Position numbers and translations under genes: made by a program
The notes under the pieces: generated by a model
The model's database searches: none
Seen by the model: the letters and a program-made list of their open reading frames with translations, nothing else
What the model was told of the DNA's origin: nothing
Shown here: one piece after another, positions 9,748 to 18,552 of the stretch
How the letters are laid out: the number at the start of each line of letters is the position of its first letter
Numbering within the stretch: position 1 is the stretch's first letter
Source: Erythrobacter sp. WG
GTDB lineage: Bacteria > Pseudomonadota > Alphaproteobacteria > Sphingomonadales > Sphingomonadaceae
DNA length: 33,444 bases
Reading direction: 5' to 3'
Assembly: GCF_026586795.1 (NCBI RefSeq)
Contig: NZ_JAPFGY010000034.1
Location: forward strand, 1 to 33,444

Positions 9748-12700
9748 TCACTCAATATGCGGGAGCGGCAAGGATTGCTGCGGAGCCTGCAAGGCGGGCT
9801 TGTGGGCATCGAGCAGCGGCTTCGGGAGGTCCAGCAGCAGGGGAGCGTGGGTGTAGAGCACCCCGGCGCGCACGGTGCGGCCGGGGTAGATCGCCTCGAG
9901 CGCGGCGACATAGGCCGCCATCTGCTTGAGGGTCGCGAGCGGGATCTCGTCGACGCACGCCGGCGGCCGGCGGGTGGTCTTGAAATCGAGGACCGTGACG
10001 GCATCCGGCGCGATCAGGAGCCGGTCGGCGGTGCCCGCCACCACGACGCCCTCCACCGTTGCGGCGAGCGGCACTTCGGCGAGCGCCTCGCCCGAGAAGA
10101 TCGCCGCGAAGTCCGGGTGTTCGAGCACCCCGAGCGCCGCGGCGAGGATTTCCTCCCGCAGGCCCTCCTCGAGATCGCCAGCCTGCCGCGCAAGCCAGCG
10201 CCGCGCCGCCGCCCCGCGTTCGGTAGCCGGCACATCGGGCAGTCGCTCGAGCAGGGCATGGATCAGGCTTCCCCGGCGCGCGGCGTGGCGGGCGGCTTCA
10301 GGGGGAAGCGGCGGCTCGCCGCCCCTGTCCTCGCCCGCCGCCGAGGGCGCCAGCGGGCGCGGCGGGCGCGGCTCCTCACCGACGGGGGTCAGCGCCCAGG
10401 GGGGAAGCACGATCTCTTCCCGTGCCGATGGCGCATCGTCCCCCGGCACCAGCGGTTCGGCCCGTTCGCCCCACTCCTTGCGCCAGGTCCAGATCGGATC
10501 GGCAATTGCATCGCCCTCGAACAATGGGGCGAGGCGCGCATACCAGCTGTCCGGATGCGGCAGCCGCTCCTTCGCCTCGCGCTTGCCCAGCGAGCCTCCG
10601 ACGAACAGCGCCTCCTCGGCGCGGGTCAGGGCCACGTAGAGCAGCCGCCAGTGCTCCTGCATCGCGGCGCGCTTCTTCGCCTCCTCGGCCTCCAGCACCC
10701 GGCCCTTCTTCTCGTCCTTGCCGAGCGGGGGCAGCGGCACCTCGCGCTTGCGTGCCATCACGTCGCCCAGCGGATTGTCCTCGAGCGTCAGGGCGCCCGG
10801 ATCGCCCGGCGCGCCGGTCGCGTCGGCCAGAATCACGATCGGCGCCTGCAGGCCCTTGGAGCCATGCACCGTCATCACCCGCACCTGCCCGCTCGCGCTG
10901 TCGGAATCGCGCTTCAGGTCGCCGGTCCCGGCATCGAACCAGGCGATGAAGCCCGCCAGGCTCGGCCAGTGCTCGGCCTCGTAGGCGAAAGCGGCGTTGA
11001 TGAGCTCGTCGAGCGGATCGTTGGCCTCGGCCCCCAACCGGGCGATCAGCTTCGCGCGGCCCTGCCACGGGCCGGTCAGCAGCCAGGCGATCAGCGCCTG
11101 CGGGGTCTGGTAATCGGCGCGGCGCAGCAGCTCGCGCAGCCGCCCGGCGGTGTCTTGGACGAGTGGCGGCGCATCGGGGCGGCGAAGGTGGTCCCACAGC
11201 CGCACCCGATCCGGCCGCGGCACGTGTTCGAGGATGTCCTGCTGCGTCCACCCGCCAAGCGGCGAGGCGAGCAGGTTGGCAAGCGCCAGGTCGTCCTGCG
11301 GCTGCGCGGCGAAGCGCAGCGCCGCCAGCACGTCCTTCACCGCCAGCGGCGCGCCCAGGCGCAGCCGGTCGACACCGGCCACCGGCACCCCGCGCGCGTG
11401 CAGCTTGGCGACGATTTGCGCGGCGAGCTCCTTCCTCTGGCGCACCAGCACCATGATGTCCCCCGCAGCGGCGTGCCGGCAGGTGCCCTTGGCGAGCACG
11501 AATGGCTCCGCGCCGCTCACCCAGCGCCGCACCTGCTCGGCGATCCGCTCGGCAAGGAGGGTGTCGTGGCGCGGCAGCCAGTCCTGCTCGCCGTCCCCTG
11601 CCTCGTCGGCTTCTTCGTCCCCCGCCTCTTCCTCTTCGGGCACCACCGGCGGCCACAGCGTGACGAGCCCGGGCCGCTTGTCGCCTTCGTGCGGGGCCGG
11701 CGCGCGGTCGAGCCCGAAGGCGCTAAAGCCGAGCAGTTCGATCATCCGGTTGACGAAATCGAGCACCACGTTCGCGGTCCGGAAGGACTGGCCGAGGTCG
11801 AGATCCTGCCAGCCCGGCGCGCGCAGGTTGGTGCGGCTGGCGGCAATTCCCTGCCGCGCGGCGGCGATGCGCGCCTCGACCCGGGCCTTGGCGCGCGCGA
11901 AGTTCTCCGGACTCGTGCCCTGGAAGCCGAAGATCGCCTGCTTGTAGTCCCCCACGGTGAAGATCGTGCGCAAGCGGTCGCCGCGCGCGCCCTCACCCGC
12001 GAAGAAATCGTCGATCAGCGCCTCGACGATGTCCCACTGGCTCTGGTTGGTGTCCTGCGCCTCGTCGATCAGGATATGGTCGAAATGCCGGTCGAGCTTG
12101 TAGCGGATCCAGTCGGCAGCTTCCGCATCGCCAAGCAAGGCCGCGGCCTTGCGGATCAGGTCGCCAAAATCGAGCAGGCCTTCCTGCGCTTTCTTCGCCT
12201 CCCACTTCACCGCGAAGGCGCGGCCGATCTCGAGCGCGGAGGTGACGATTTCGGCGCAGGCCAGCAAGGCGCGGCGCTCGTCGTAGGCCGCGAGCGCTTC
12301 GGCGATGTCTTCCTGATGGCGGACGAAGTCGGCATCGAATTTGGCCGCGCCGTCCATCTTGCGTGGGGTGCCGTCGGCCTTGAGGATGGTCTTGCGGAAC
12401 TGGCCCACCGCAGCGATCCGGCCTGCAAGGTCCGAGGCGAGCCATTGGCGCACGAATGCCGCCGCCTCCTGCCCGGTCTTGGCCTTCCACCCGTCGAGCG
12501 CGGGAAGGAGCGACATCAGGGTATCGTCGGGGAAGAGATCGGGGTGCAGTATCTCGTTCGGCCACGTCTCGCCCGCATCGGCCGGCATCCCGAGCGTCTG
12601 GCGCACCCGCGCGGCCATCGGCGATTGCCAGCTCCCCGGCCCCTCCCACATCTCGTGCGCATCGGCGGCGCGCATCAGCCAGGCGTGGAGCGCGCCAGGG

Positions 12701-13266
12701 TCCTTGCGCGTGGTGAACAGCCGGATGCCGTCCAGCACGCGCGCATCGCCCGTCCGCTCGGCTTCCTCGAAGAGATCGGTGAGCACCTCGCGGGCGAGCA
12801 TCTCGCGGCTGCGATCGTCCATCACCCGCGTGCCGGGCGCAAGGCCCGCCTCTTCCGGGAAGTTGCCGATCAGGAATTGCGCGAAGGCGTGGATCGTGTC
12901 GATCCTGAGCCCGCCGCCCGGACAATCGAGGACGCTGGCGAACAGCGTGCGGGCGCGCTCGCGGGTGGCGGGATCTTGGGGTGCACCAAGGTGGCCGAGT
13001 TCCTCGAACAGCCTGGTGTCGGGCAATCGCACCCAGCGCGCGAGCACCGCGTTGATGCGGTTCGCCATCTCGGCCGCGCCCGCCTTGGTGAAGGTGAGGC
13101 ACAGGATCTGCGAGGGGCTCACGTCCTCGCGCAGCAGCAGCCTCAGCACGCGCGCGGAGAGCACCTGCGTCTTGCCCGTCCCCGCCGAGGCGGACAGCCA
13201 GACATTGTCTTCCGGATTGGCGGCCAGAAGCTGGTTGCCGGCCAGCGGGAAGACGCGGCCGCTCAT
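9748..13266 (-). CDS. addA: Double-strand-break repair helicase-nuclease AddA
   Basis: Large subunit of the AddAB helicase-nuclease, 1172 aa, which processes double-strand ends for RecA loading (the alphaproteobacterial counterpart of RecBCD). It has a UvrD/SF1A helicase N-terminus with Walker A ASAGTGKT at 26-33 and Walker B/motif II DEAQDTNQSQWD near 400. The later motif VMTVHGSKGLQAPIV and LLYVALTRAEEALFVGG follow. The C-terminal RecB-type nuclease shows GTADRLLI and DFKT near 1094-1097, with the QMAAYVAAL helix. ATG 13266 overlaps the addB stop as ATGA, so the two subunits are coupled. A longer in-frame reading back into addB is an artefact of high G+C. Confidence 0.97.
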   Translation of the reverse strand: MSGRVFPLAGNQLLAANPEDNVWLSASAGTGKTQVLSARVLRLLLREDVSPSQILCLTFTKAGAAEMANRINAVLARWVRLPDTRLFEELGHLGAPQDPATRERARTLFASVLDCPGGGLRIDTIHAFAQFLIGNFPEEAGLAPGTRVMDDRSREMLAREVLTDLFEEAERTGDARVLDGIRLFTTRKDPGALHAWLMRAADAHEMWEGPGSWQSPMAARVRQTLGMPADAGETWPNEILHPDLFPDDTLMSLLPALDGWKAKTGQEAAAFVRQWLASDLAGRIAAVGQFRKTILKADGTPRKMDGAAKFDADFVRHQEDIAEALAAYDERRALLACAEIVTSALEIGRAFAVKWEAKKAQEGLLDFGDLIRKAAALLGDAEAADWIRYKLDRHFDHILIDEAQDTNQSQWDIVEALIDDFFAGEGARGDRLRTIFTVGDYKQAIFGFQGTSPENFARAKARVEARIAAARQGIAASRTNLRAPGWQDLDLGQSFRTANVVLDFVNRMIELLGFSAFGLDRAPAPHEGDKRPGLVTLWPPVVPEEEEAGDEEADEAGDGEQDWLPRHDTLLAERIAEQVRRWVSGAEPFVLAKGTCRHAAAGDIMVLVRQRKELAAQIVAKLHARGVPVAGVDRLRLGAPLAVKDVLAALRFAAQPQDDLALANLLASPLGGWTQQDILEHVPRPDRVRLWDHLRRPDAPPLVQDTAGRLRELLRRADYQTPQALIAWLLTGPWQGRAKLIARLGAEANDPLDELINAAFAYEAEHWPSLAGFIAWFDAGTGDLKRDSDSASGQVRVMTVHGSKGLQAPIVILADATGAPGDPGALTLEDNPLGDVMARKREVPLPPLGKDEKKGRVLEAEEAKKRAAMQEHWRLLYVALTRAEEALFVGGSLGKREAKERLPHPDSWYARLAPLFEGDAIADPIWTWRKEWGERAEPLVPGDDAPSAREEIVLPPWALTPVGEEPRPPRPLAPSAAGEDRGGEPPLPPEAARHAARRGSLIHALLERLPDVPATERGAAARRWLARQAGDLEEGLREEILAAALGVLEHPDFAAIFSGEALAEVPLAATVEGVVVAGTADRLLIAPDAVTVLDFKTTRRPPACVDEIPLATLKQMAAYVAALEAIYPGRTVRAGVLYTHAPLLLDLPKPLLDAHKPALQAPQQSLPLPHIE

Positions 13267-16200
13267 GCGCGCGGCTCCTTCTCCGACAGGCGCACCAGCC
13301 ATTCCTCGAGCCGCATCAGCTGGTCGTAATCGGTATAGCCCTTGTAGTCGGGGTTGGCGCGGGCGAGGAAGGGTTCGCGGCCCTGGATATAGTCTTCGAT
13401 CGCCTCGGCGAGCTTCGCCTCGTGATGCGGCAGGAATTGCTCCGGGGTCAGGCCCTGCTGGCGAGAGCCGAGCTTCATCGGGATCTCCCGTTTGCCGAAG
13501 CCGTCGTCGTCGCGCTTGAAGGACCAGTATTCGAAGGCACCAGCTTCGCCGGTGACCACCGCGGCGGTTTTCCGGTCGGTGAAGGCCCCCCGCGCGGCGA
13601 TCAGGCCAAGGAGGCCGAGCTGGAGCGCGTAGCCCGCCTCCACCTCGGCCTTGGACGGCACGCGGCCCGTCTTGTAGTCGACGATAGCGAGAGTTCCATC
13701 GGCGAGCCGGTCGATCCGGTCCGCCCGCCCCGACACCTCGACGCCAAGGTAGGTCATCGTGCCGTCGATCTCGCTGGCGAGGATCTTGCGCCCCTCGGCC
13801 GCGTCCGCAGCGATCCATTCCTCGAAACGCTCGAGCGCGGCAATGAGGCGCGGCTGCCACAGCGCGCGGAACAGCGGGTGGACACGCTCGCGCTCGAAAT
13901 GCGCGGCGGCGAAGGGGGCGATGGCAAGCTGCGGGTCCGCCGCCCGCGCCCGGTGCCAGCTGTCGAGGATGTCATGGACCAGCGTGCCGCGCAGGGCGGG
14001 ATCGCTGAAGGGATCATTCGCCAGCGGGTCGAGCTTGCGCAGGCCCAGGATCGCCTGCGCGTAGAACTGGTAGGGATCGCCCAGCAACCGATCGAGCGCG
14101 GTGACCTTGATCGGCACCTTGCGCAGGCGCGGCGAGGGATCGGGCGCGGGGCGCGGATACGGCGGTGCTGGCGGGCGCTGGCGGTCGAGGTGTGGGAGCA
14201 GGTGCGGGATCGCCCGTTCGCGGTGCTCGCGGTCGAGATCATCGCCGAGCAGCGCCTCGACGCGCAGCAGGAAGCGCGAGGGCAGCGTCGGCCCTGCCGC
14301 GTCGCGCAAGGAGCGGCTGAGCAGCACCGAGGGCGCGCCCATCGCGCCCGCCAGATCGTGGGCGGCAAGGCCGATCCGGAACTCGGCGCCGGGAATGCCG
14401 AGCGCGCGCAGGATCGCGGGCGCGAGCAGGGCGTCGGCGGCGGGGGGCTGCGGCCAGCTCCCCTCGTTCAATCCCCCGCAGATGACGAGATCGGCCCTGG
14501 CCATGCGCGCCTCGAGCAAGCCGTAGATGGCCACGCGCGGGTGCCCGCCATAGCCGGGGCGCACGGCGACGGCCTCCATCGCATCGCGCAGCGCGCCGGC
14601 ACAGTCGGCGGTCTCGATCATCGTGCCCAGCGCCTCGGCGGTCCCGCGCAGCTCCTCGACCATCTGGCCGAGCGCGCGCCCGTCTTCACGCTCCCATGCG
14701 GCGGCGCGGGCGAAGGCCTCGGCAGTCTCGGAAAGCCGCGCCAGCGCGCCGGCCAGCGCAATCTCGCGCGGCCAATCGGCAAGCGGCACGACGAGCGCTT
14801 CGGCCTCTTCCCACCAGCGGGCGACCCCGGCCTTCGCGGCGACCTTGCGCAAGGGCTCCATGCCGGGGGCGAGCGCCGGGCCGCGCAGCGCCCGGTCGAA
14901 GGCCCTCACCCCGCGCAGCCAGTCTGCCCGCACCCCCTCGTCCCACCCGCGCACCAGCGGATGGGCGAAGGCCGCGACAAGGCGCGCGGGATCGGGACCG
15001 CTCGCCGCGATCTCGGCGAGCAGTCCGAACAGACGCCCGGCCGGCGTGAGCGCCAGCGGCCGCCCGGCGGAATCGTCGGCGGCGATGTTCCAGCGCTCCA
15101 GATGCTGCGCGACGCGCCGCGCAAGGCCGCGATCGGCGGTGACGACGGCGATGCGCTGCTCCGGCTGCGCCAGCGCCTGGCGCACCACCATGGCGATGGC
15201 CTGGGCCTCTTCCTCGATGCTGGCGCTCGTCATCAGGCGCACCCCGTCGAGCCGCCGATCCTTCGCCTCGAGCGTGCTCCACGCGCGGCTCGCCTGCGGG
15301 GGCAGGAACAGCGAGGAAATCGCGCGGCTGCGCGCGGGCGCGGCGGCGGCGATCCCGCGGCGGTGCCAGGTGCGCACCTCGGCGCGGTTCACCCCCATCC
15401 GGTTGAGCAACAGCTTGAGGTGATATTGCGGATGGCTCAGGGCATCGTCCGCACCGAACACCGGACCGCCCGGCGCGGCCGGCGCGCCTGCGAGCCCCAA
15501 CTCCTCCCAGGCGGCCGTGTCCATCGCCAGGTCGAGATCGGGCAGCACCACCGCGCCATCGGGCAGATCGGCGATCACCCGCAGCAGCCGCGCCAGCGCG
15601 GGCGCGGCGCTGGTCACCCCGGCGGCGACGATCGGGCGGGGCGGCGGAGTCTCCTTCCAGCGCCGTGCGGCGTGGGCGAACAGCAGGTTGCGACGCGACG
15701 CCGCATCGACCTCGCCGCGGCTCTCGAGCTCGGCCTGCCAGCGGACATGGACGCGCGCGAAGAGGCGGACGGAGCGCTTCCAGTGCTCGGCGAGCCCGGC
15801 GACCGAATCGAGCACCGCGTCGCTCTCCCACAGATCGGCGACCGCCTTGTCCTCCACCAGCAGCCGGTCGATGGTGCGCGCCATCTCGCGCGCCAGGTTG
15901 AGCCGCGCGCGCCCGGGCAGCGGAGCCATGCCCTCTGCCGCGCGCTCCTCGGCGATCAGGCGATCGAGCGCAAGCCAGCGCCGCACCGGATCGCACGCCG
16001 GTGGAATTTCGGCGGCGCCCAGCGGATCGAGCGCTGCGCCCAGCTTCTCGTCGAGGTCGAGGTCGCCGACCGCGACCATCCGCGGCATCAGCAACCCGCC
16101 CTCGCCAGTCTGACCGGCATGGCGGATGAAGGCTTCGGAAAGCGTCCGGGCAGCGCGGCTCGAGGGGACCAGCAGGGTCAGGCGCGCTAGGCCCAGGCCC

Positions 16201-16304
16201 TCCTCCCGGTAGCGCGGCACGAGCCCTGCCACGAGCGCGTCGGCAAAGCCACGGTGCGCGGCGATCGAATAGACGCGGGGGCCGATGCGGCTCGGCTCAG
16301 CCAC
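13263..16304 (-). CDS. addB: Double-strand-break repair protein AddB
   Basis: Second subunit of AddAB, 1013 aa, providing the Chi-scanning/inactive helicase part and a second RecB-type nuclease. The N-terminus (LTLLVPSSRAARTLSEAF near 42-59) lacks a Walker A, as expected for an inactivated helicase. The nuclease motifs are GRADRID near 859-865 and VDYKTG near 875-880, followed by YALQLGLLGL. No Cys is present in the C-terminal third; the family position usually written DCPYRFY reads GDPYQFY here. The iron-sulfur cluster of Bacillus AddB is therefore absent, as expected of the alphaproteobacterial branch. GTG 16304 overlaps the murU end by eight bases; the 3' end overlaps addA by four. Confidence 0.96.
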   Translation of the reverse strand: MAEPSRIGPRVYSIAAHRGFADALVAGLVPRYREEGLGLARLTLLVPSSRAARTLSEAFIRHAGQTGEGGLLMPRMVAVGDLDLDEKLGAALDPLGAAEIPPACDPVRRWLALDRLIAEERAAEGMAPLPGRARLNLAREMARTIDRLLVEDKAVADLWESDAVLDSVAGLAEHWKRSVRLFARVHVRWQAELESRGEVDAASRRNLLFAHAARRWKETPPPRPIVAAGVTSAAPALARLLRVIADLPDGAVVLPDLDLAMDTAAWEELGLAGAPAAPGGPVFGADDALSHPQYHLKLLLNRMGVNRAEVRTWHRRGIAAAAPARSRAISSLFLPPQASRAWSTLEAKDRRLDGVRLMTSASIEEEAQAIAMVVRQALAQPEQRIAVVTADRGLARRVAQHLERWNIAADDSAGRPLALTPAGRLFGLLAEIAASGPDPARLVAAFAHPLVRGWDEGVRADWLRGVRAFDRALRGPALAPGMEPLRKVAAKAGVARWWEEAEALVVPLADWPREIALAGALARLSETAEAFARAAAWEREDGRALGQMVEELRGTAEALGTMIETADCAGALRDAMEAVAVRPGYGGHPRVAIYGLLEARMARADLVICGGLNEGSWPQPPAADALLAPAILRALGIPGAEFRIGLAAHDLAGAMGAPSVLLSRSLRDAAGPTLPSRFLLRVEALLGDDLDREHRERAIPHLLPHLDRQRPPAPPYPRPAPDPSPRLRKVPIKVTALDRLLGDPYQFYAQAILGLRKLDPLANDPFSDPALRGTLVHDILDSWHRARAADPQLAIAPFAAAHFERERVHPLFRALWQPRLIAALERFEEWIAADAAEGRKILASEIDGTMTYLGVEVSGRADRIDRLADGTLAIVDYKTGRVPSKAEVEAGYALQLGLLGLIAARGAFTDRKTAAVVTGEAGAFEYWSFKRDDDGFGKREIPMKLGSRQQGLTPEQFLPHHEAKLAEAIEDYIQGREPFLARANPDYKGYTDYDQLMRLEEWLVRLSEKEPRA

Positions 16305-17013
16305 CCGTCAGCGCCTCCTCGGTGGGGCGGATCGCCTGCGGCGTGCCGACCTCGAACCACAGGCCCGTGAAGACGAGGCCGTAGAGCCGCCCCTCCGCCA
16401 TCGCCCGATCCCACAGGATGTTGGTCGAGAACGGCCCGTCCGGCGCGCCGCGCAGGAGGCGGTGGCTGACGAGCTGGATGCCGGTGAAGATGAAGGGCGC
16501 GATCCGTCCGTCGCGGCGGCGCGCGAGGCGGCCTTGCGGGTCCATGTGGAAATCGCCCGGCCCGCGAAAGTTCTCCGCGCGGGCGTGCGGCACCACCAGC
16601 AGCAGCGCGTCCATCGCCTCGGGGTCCCAGCGGCGCGACAGGTCATGGAAGGCGTTCCTCGGCCCGTCGAGCCAGATGTTGTCGGCATTGAGGGCGAAGA
16701 AGGGGTCAGGCAGCTGCGGCAGGGCCTTTGCCATCCCCCCGCCGGTTTCGAGCAGCAGCGCGCGCTCGTCGGAAACGGTGACCTTCGGCGCTTGGCGCGC
16801 GAGCACATGGGCTTCCAGCGCGTCGGCAAGGTAGTGGACGTTGACCACGGCCTTCGCGATCCCCGCCTCGGCGAGCCGGTCGAGCGCGTGGTCGATCAGC
16901 GCCTTGCCCGCCACGCGCACCAGCGGCTTGGGCTGGCTGGCGGTCAAGGGCCGCATCCGCTTGCCGAGCCCGGCCGCGAGGATCATCGCGGTGTCGGAAG
17001 CGAGCGTTGTCAC
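16297..17013 (-). CDS. murU: Nucleotidyltransferase, MurU-like (N-acetylmuramate-1-phosphate uridylyltransferase)
   Basis: Sugar-1-phosphate nucleotidyltransferase of 238 aa. The NTP-binding signature AMILAAGLGKRMRPLT is near 9-24, with the PKPLVRVAGKALIDHAL continuation, GGGMAKALP near 92-100 and NADNIWLDG near 111-119. The downstream partner in peptidoglycan recycling, MurU, makes UDP-MurNAc from MurNAc-1-P. The assignment rests on the family and on the neighbouring AmgK-like kinase that would supply the substrate. GTG 17013 is preferred because the in-frame extension to 17049 runs into an inverted repeat. The gene overlaps addB by eight bases. Other sugar nucleotides are possible, but the amgK neighbour makes MurU most likely. 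Confidence 0.87.
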   Translation of the reverse strand: MTTLASDTAMILAAGLGKRMRPLTASQPKPLVRVAGKALIDHALDRLAEAGIAKAVVNVHYLADALEAHVLARQAPKVTVSDERALLLETGGGMAKALPQLPDPFFALNADNIWLDGPRNAFHDLSRRWDPEAMDALLLVVPHARAENFRGPGDFHMDPQGRLARRRDGRIAPFIFTGIQLVSHRLLRGAPDGPFSTNILWDRAMAEGRLYGLVFTGLWFEVGTPQAIRPTEEALTGG

Positions 17014-17030
17014 GCCGCATTCCGTTCGGG

Positions 17031-17090
17031 TCGAGCGAAGTCGAGACACGCTTGCTCGGCGCTTGCGGTCAGTCTCTCGACTTCGCTCGA
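17031..17090. repeat. Inverted repeat between amgK and murU
   Basis: Perfect 16-base arms TCGAGCGAAGTCGAGA (17031-17046) and its complement (17075-17090) flank a 28-base loop, filling the only sizeable gap in the divL-to-addA run. The arm wording resembles short dispersed palindromes I associate with sphingomonad genomes; it could act as a transcript stabiliser or partial terminator. Confidence 0.75.
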
Positions 17091-17104
17091 GACCAGCGGG
17101 TTCC

Positions 17105-18091
17105 TCATGAGAGGCCTCCGTTCGCGGCGCGCAGGGCCTCGGGGATGTTGGCGTCGAACCACCGCGCGACCGGTTCGAGCGCAGGATGCGCCAGATCGCG
17201 TTCGAGCGCGGCCCAGACGCGCGGGATCATCGCGAGGTAGCGCGGCTTGCCGTCGCGGGCATTCAGCCGGGTGAAGATGCCCACGATCTTGGCGTTCCGC
17301 TGCGCGCCGAGCGTGGCATAGGCGGCGAGGAAATCGTCGTCCGTGCCGCCGATCGCCTGGCTGTAGTGCAGCAGCATCGCCGTCTCCAGATGCACATCGA
17401 CGTCGCGCCGCGCGTCCTGGAGCAGCGAGACGAGATCATAGGCGGGGTGTCCGACGAGCGCGTCCTGGAAGTCGATCAGGCCTTGCGGGGCGGTCGCCTT
17501 GCCGCCGAGCAGCATGATGTTCTCGGCATGATAGTCGCGCAGCACTGTGACGCCGGGGCTCTGGCGGGCGATGACGGGGGCAAGCACCTTGCCCCAGGCG
17601 GCGGCATAGCCCTCGGCGTCCACGGCGAGGCCCTGCGCCGGGCACCACCACTCGGCGAGCAATGCCGCCTCGCGTTGGTACACCGCCATGTCGTAGGGCG
17701 CGAAAGGCCCCGGCGGCAGACGGTGGAGCGCGGCGAGGGCATCGACGGCGGCCTCGTAAGCGGCGCGCTCCTCGCCCGGATGAAGGTCGAGCCAGTCGCG
17801 CATCCGGTCGTTGCCGAAGTCCTCGGTCAGCACCCAGCCTGCTTGCGGCTCCGAGGCAAAGATCGCGGGCGCGCGCATCGCGTGTGCGTTCAGCCAATGC
17901 GCGACATCGAGGAAGGGCTGGGGGTCCTCGTGCGGCGGGGGCGCGTGCATCAGCATCGCGCTTTCGCCCGCACCGCGCAGGAGGCGGAAATAGCGCCGGA
18001 ACGACGCGTCGCCCGGAAGCGGCTGGACCTCGGCATCGGCCCAGCCGGCGCCCGCGACAAATTCGGCAAGTCCCTGCGGCAGTTCGCTCAT
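17105..18091 (-). CDS. amgK: Aminoglycoside-phosphotransferase-family sugar kinase, AmgK-like (MurNAc/GlcNAc kinase)
   Basis: Small-molecule kinase of the aminoglycoside phosphotransferase/choline kinase fold, 328 aa. The catalytic loop LRDYHAENIML and the metal-binding GLIDFQDALVGHPAYDL are both seen in the C-terminal half; the N-lobe has GDASFRRYFRL near 27-37. AmgK phosphorylates MurNAc at the anomeric carbon, giving the substrate for MurU, so the adjacent pair forms the cell-wall recycling shortcut that bypasses de novo UDP-MurNAc synthesis and is known to confer fosfomycin tolerance in pseudomonads. ATG 18091 overlaps the tsaE stop as ATGA. The in-frame N-terminal extension is inside tsaE and is not real. 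An antibiotic-resistance role is unlikely given the context. Confidence 0.88.
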   Translation of the reverse strand: MSELPQGLAEFVAGAGWADAEVQPLPGDASFRRYFRLLRGAGESAMLMHAPPPHEDPQPFLDVAHWLNAHAMRAPAIFASEPQAGWVLTEDFGNDRMRDWLDLHPGEERAAYEAAVDALAALHRLPPGPFAPYDMAVYQREAALLAEWWCPAQGLAVDAEGYAAAWGKVLAPVIARQSPGVTVLRDYHAENIMLLGGKATAPQGLIDFQDALVGHPAYDLVSLLQDARRDVDVHLETAMLLHYSQAIGGTDDDFLAAYATLGAQRNAKIVGIFTRLNARDGKPRYLAMIPRVWAALERDLAHPALEPVARWFDANIPEALRAANGGLS

Positions 18092-18552
18092 GGCAAGCGC
18101 CCTAGCCAATCCGCCCCGCCCCGGGCAATCGCAATCCGCCCCCCTTCCCCGCTTTCGCCGACAGGTTCGAGCGCGATGGCAAGACACCCCGGTTCATGCC
18201 CGAAACCGCCCGCGTGATCGGGCCACTCCGCGATCAGCACCGCGCCTTCGCGATACTCGTCGAGCCCGATCTCGGCGAGTTCGCCCGGGTCCTCGAGGCG
18301 GTAGAAATCGGCGTGGACCACGGGCAGCCGGAGCGGCGGCGCAGCATAGGTCTCGATGATCGTGAAGGTCGGCGAGGGCACCTCGCCCTCGTGTCCCAAG
18401 GCAGCCAGGATCGCGCGGGCGAGCGTCGTCTTGCCCGCGCCCAGCCCGCCTTCCAGCGCCACGACATCACCCGGACGCAGGGCGGCGGCGATGCGCGCGC
18501 CGTAGCCGGTCATCGCGGCGAGATCCGGCAGGCTCTCGCGCGCTTCGCTCAC
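18088..18552 (-). CDS. tsaE: tRNA threonylcarbamoyladenosine (t6A) biosynthesis ATPase TsaE
   Basis: P-loop ATPase of 154 aa that works with TsaB and TsaD to make t6A at position 37 of ANN-decoding tRNAs. Walker A is GGLGAGKTTLAR near 35-46. It is followed by the family signature SPTFTIIETY near 60-69 and HADFYRLEDPGELAEIGLDEY, which holds the Walker-B-like acidic residues. GTG 18552 overlaps the kinase stop (GTGA), and the 3' end overlaps amgK (ATGA), so it is embedded in the run. An ATG at residue 15 is an alternative start, but the overlap favours GTG. TsaB and TsaD genes are not in the window. Confidence 0.95.
   Translation of the reverse strand: MSEARESLPDLAAMTGYGARIAAALRPGDVVALEGGLGAGKTTLARAILAALGHEGEVPSPTFTIIETYAAPPLRLPVVHADFYRLEDPGELAEIGLDEYREGAVLIAEWPDHAGGFGHEPGCLAIALEPVGESGEGGRIAIARGGADWLGRLP

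Noticed and set aside
9676..13329. 1217-codon open frame on the plus strand opposite addA
   Set aside because: Shadow of addA. It is Arg/Gly/Ala/His-rich with no recognisable motifs; long antisense frames are expected at this base composition.
13264..13860. Extension of AddA to 1370 aa using an upstream start inside addB
   Set aside because: The added residues are the shadow frame of the addB 3' end; the ATG at 13266 overlaps the addB stop in the usual coupled way and gives the normal AddA N-terminus.
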